NCBI GenBank assembly: GCA_030840885.1
Contig: JAVEDQ010000309.1
Location: 1 to 5,568, forward strand
DNA length: 5,568 bases
Direction of reading: 5' to 3'
From: Frankiaceae bacterium
GTDB lineage: Bacteria > Actinomycetota > Actinomycetes > Frankiales > Frankiaceae
Shown: positions 4,054-5,568 of the stretch, one piece after another
Numbering within the stretch: the first letter of the stretch is position 1
Layout of the letters: each line of letters begins with the position of its first letter
Position numbers and translations under genes: made by a program
Notes under the pieces: model-generated
Databases searched by the model: none
Told to the model about the DNA's origin: nothing
Seen by the model: only the letters and a program-made list of their open reading frames with translations

Positions 4054-5568
4054 GGGCGGCGGGAGCGAGCGGGGCGGTCACCACGGGAGACATGACGGCG
4101 AGGGCCCCCGGGCGCCCGAGCAGGTAGCCCTGGACGACGTCGTATCCGAGCCGACGGAGAGCTTCGAGCTGGGTGAGCGTCTCGACGCCTTCGGCCACGG
4201 TGAGCAGGTTCAAGGAACTGCCGATCTCCGCCACCAGCGTGACCATGCCGGAGGGCGCCGCCGCGTCGGTGATGTCCGCGACGAAGGTGCGGTCGGTCTT
4301 CAGCACGTGCACCGGGAGCTGGTGCAGATGGGCGAGTGAGGAGTAGCCGGTGCCGAAGTCGTCAAGTGCAATGCGGATGCCGAGAGCCGACAGCTGGCTG
4401 AGCACCCGTGCCGCGGCGTCGATATCGGTAAGCAGGGCGCTCTCGGTCACCTCGAGCAGCAGGTGTCGTGGTTCCAGCCGGAAACGCTCGAGCGTCCGCT
4501 CCACGAAACCGGGCAGGTTGCGGTCGGTCAGCTGCAGCGCACTGAGGTTGACGCTGACGAAGAACTCCGGCTCGACCCCTCCGGCGTTCGAGGCGGCCTG
4601 GTCGAGCCACTCCCGCACCTCGCGGCAGGCGCGCTCCAGCAACTTGCGTCCCAACTCCGGCATGAGCTCGGGCGTCTCGGCCTGCCGGAGGAACGCGGCG
4701 GGCGCGAGCGTGACTCCGCTGGGGTGCGCCCAGCGGACGAGCGCTTCGGCACCGCACAACCGGTCGGTCCGCAGGTCGTACAACGGTTGGTAGAGCAGGA
4801 AGAACTGGTCGGACTCGAGGGCCTCGGTCAGTTCCTGGCGCAACCGGAGGTCATGCAGCAGCCCGGCGCTCATGTCGAGGTCGAAGTGCTCGAAGCGTCC
4901 CTTCCCCGACTGCTTCGCCGCGTACATCGCGAGGTCGGCGTTGCGCAGGAGGTGCATCGCCGACTCGTCGCCGTGCGGGGCCACCACGGCGAGCCCGACG
5001 CTCGTGGTCACCGAGATCCGCTGGCCGGCGAGGTCGAACGGTTCCCGGACGATCGCGACCAGCCGCTCCGCGACGGCAGCGGGGGTGTCCCTCGCCATGC
5101 CGGAGCCGAAGCTGAAGCCGGATGCCGTCGCCGGATCGTCCTGGAGCAGGACGGCGAACTCGTCGCCGCCGAGCCGTGCCACGAGATCGCTCGACCGCAC
5201 GGCGCTGCGCAGCCGGCCGGCGACGTGGACGAGCAGGTCGTCCCCGGCGGCGTGTCCCAACCCGTCGTTCACTTCCTTGAAGTCGTCGAGGTCGAGGAAA
5301 GCCACCGCGAGCCGGGCGCCCGCGCTTCCCCGCGAGCGGAGGGCGGCCTCCAGCCGATCGAGGAACAGCGCCCGGTTGGCCAACCCGGTCAGCGGGTCGT
5401 GGAAGGCCTGGTGGCGGACCGCGGCGACGAGCCGACGGTTATCCATCAGCGTGAGGAGCTGCCGCGCGTAGACGAGCACCAGCACGAGGCCGGAGTGCAG
5501 CGCCAGCGGGGCGCCGATCCGCTTGTCGTGCGCGATCTGCCAGAGGATGACGCCGGAGGCGGCCACGA
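4049..5568 (-). CDS. Membrane-anchored GGDEF-EAL protein (diguanylate cyclase/phosphodiesterase), N-terminus outside window
   Basis: At least 505 residues are visible; the frame is still open at the window edge, so the GTG at 5564-5566 is not the real start. Numbering here is from that codon. Residues about 18-40 are hydrophobic and look like the last membrane helix of a missing sensor region. The GGDEF domain (about 50-225) has FLDLDDFKEVND (90-101) with the metal aspartate D92, GHAAGD (104-109), and the GGDEF signature at 133-137. The inhibitory-site RSSD (124-127) lies five residues before it. The EAL domain (about 240-490) has EAL at 274-276, N340 in VNLS, E372 in LEVTES, DDFGTG at 402-407, K423 in LKTD, E459 in AEGVET and Q479 in VVQGYLLGRP. 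All expected residues of both domains are present, so it could both make c-di-GMP (from two GTP) and cleave it to pGpG. The sensed signal is unknown. It is upstream of, and on the same strand as, the SRPBCC gene, with a 133-base gap. Confidence 0.95.
   Translation of the reverse strand, partial: VAASGVILWQIAHDKRIGAPLALHSGLVLVLVYARQLLTLMDNRRLVAAVRHQAFHDPLTGLANRALFLDRLEAALRSRGSAGARLAVAFLDLDDFKEVNDGLGHAAGDDLLVHVAGRLRSAVRSSDLVARLGGDEFAVLLQDDPATASGFSFGSGMARDTPAAVAERLVAIVREPFDLAGQRISVTTSVGLAVVAPHGDESAMHLLRNADLAMYAAKQSGKGRFEHFDLDMSAGLLHDLRLRQELTEALESDQFFLLYQPLYDLRTDRLCGAEALVRWAHPSGVTLAPAAFLRQAETPELMPELGRKLLERACREVREWLDQAASNAGGVEPEFFVSVNLSALQLTDRNLPGFVERTLERFRLEPRHLLLEVTESALLTDIDAAARVLSQLSALGIRIALDDFGTGYSSLAHLHQLPVHVLKTDRTFVADITDAAAPSGMVTLVAEIGSSLNLLTVAEGVETLTQLEALRRLGYDVVQGYLLGRPGALAVMSPVVTAPLAPAAR

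Noticed and set aside
4872..5471. A 199-codon + strand open frame opposite the GGDEF domain
   Set aside because: The translation is dominated by Ser, Arg and Ala, which is typical of GC-rich shadow frames. The GGDEF domain on the other strand is intact.

Overview
The window is very GC-rich, and its codons end almost always in G or C. GTG is a plausible start for one gene, and the gene content is lipid-centred. All this points to a high-GC actinobacterium. A Nocardioides-type or mycobacterium-related genome is my inference; nothing here fixes the genus. There are five protein genes, two of them cut by the window edges. I see no tRNA, rRNA, CRISPR array, insertion sequence or phage gene. No stretch over 300 bases lacks a gene; the largest gap is about 133 bases (3916-4048).

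Left part (1-3372), lipid metabolism: the C-terminal half of a short-chain dehydrogenase/reductase on the + strand meets, tail to tail, a two-gene minus-strand unit. In transcription order that unit is a wax ester synthase/diacylglycerol acyltransferase (WS/DGAT) followed 31 bases later by a long-chain acyl-CoA synthetase. Together they suggest fatty-acid activation, acyl transfer to an alcohol or diacylglycerol, and a carbonyl/alcohol redox step. The same families occur in the mycobacterial mymA operon (sadH, WS/DGAT genes, fadD13), though the arrangement here differs.

Middle (3373-4048): a small START-like SRPBCC protein lies 90 bases upstream of the WS/DGAT on the same strand. It could bind a lipid or other hydrophobic ligand and may share the transcript. 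Its leader has a candidate promoter and two mutually exclusive hairpins, one of which would cover the ribosome-binding site.

Right part (4049-5568): the cytoplasmic part of a membrane-anchored GGDEF-EAL protein, with all expected catalytic residues of both the diguanylate cyclase and the phosphodiesterase, cut at its N-terminus.

The most unusual non-coding signal is at two gene ends. Short tandem repeats containing CTGAC (minus strand) begin at the stop codon of both the SRPBCC gene (7-base period) and the GGDEF-EAL gene (17-base period). In both cases the repeat places TGA in all three minus-strand reading frames. I found no clearly new multi-gene system; the protein genes belong to well-known families.
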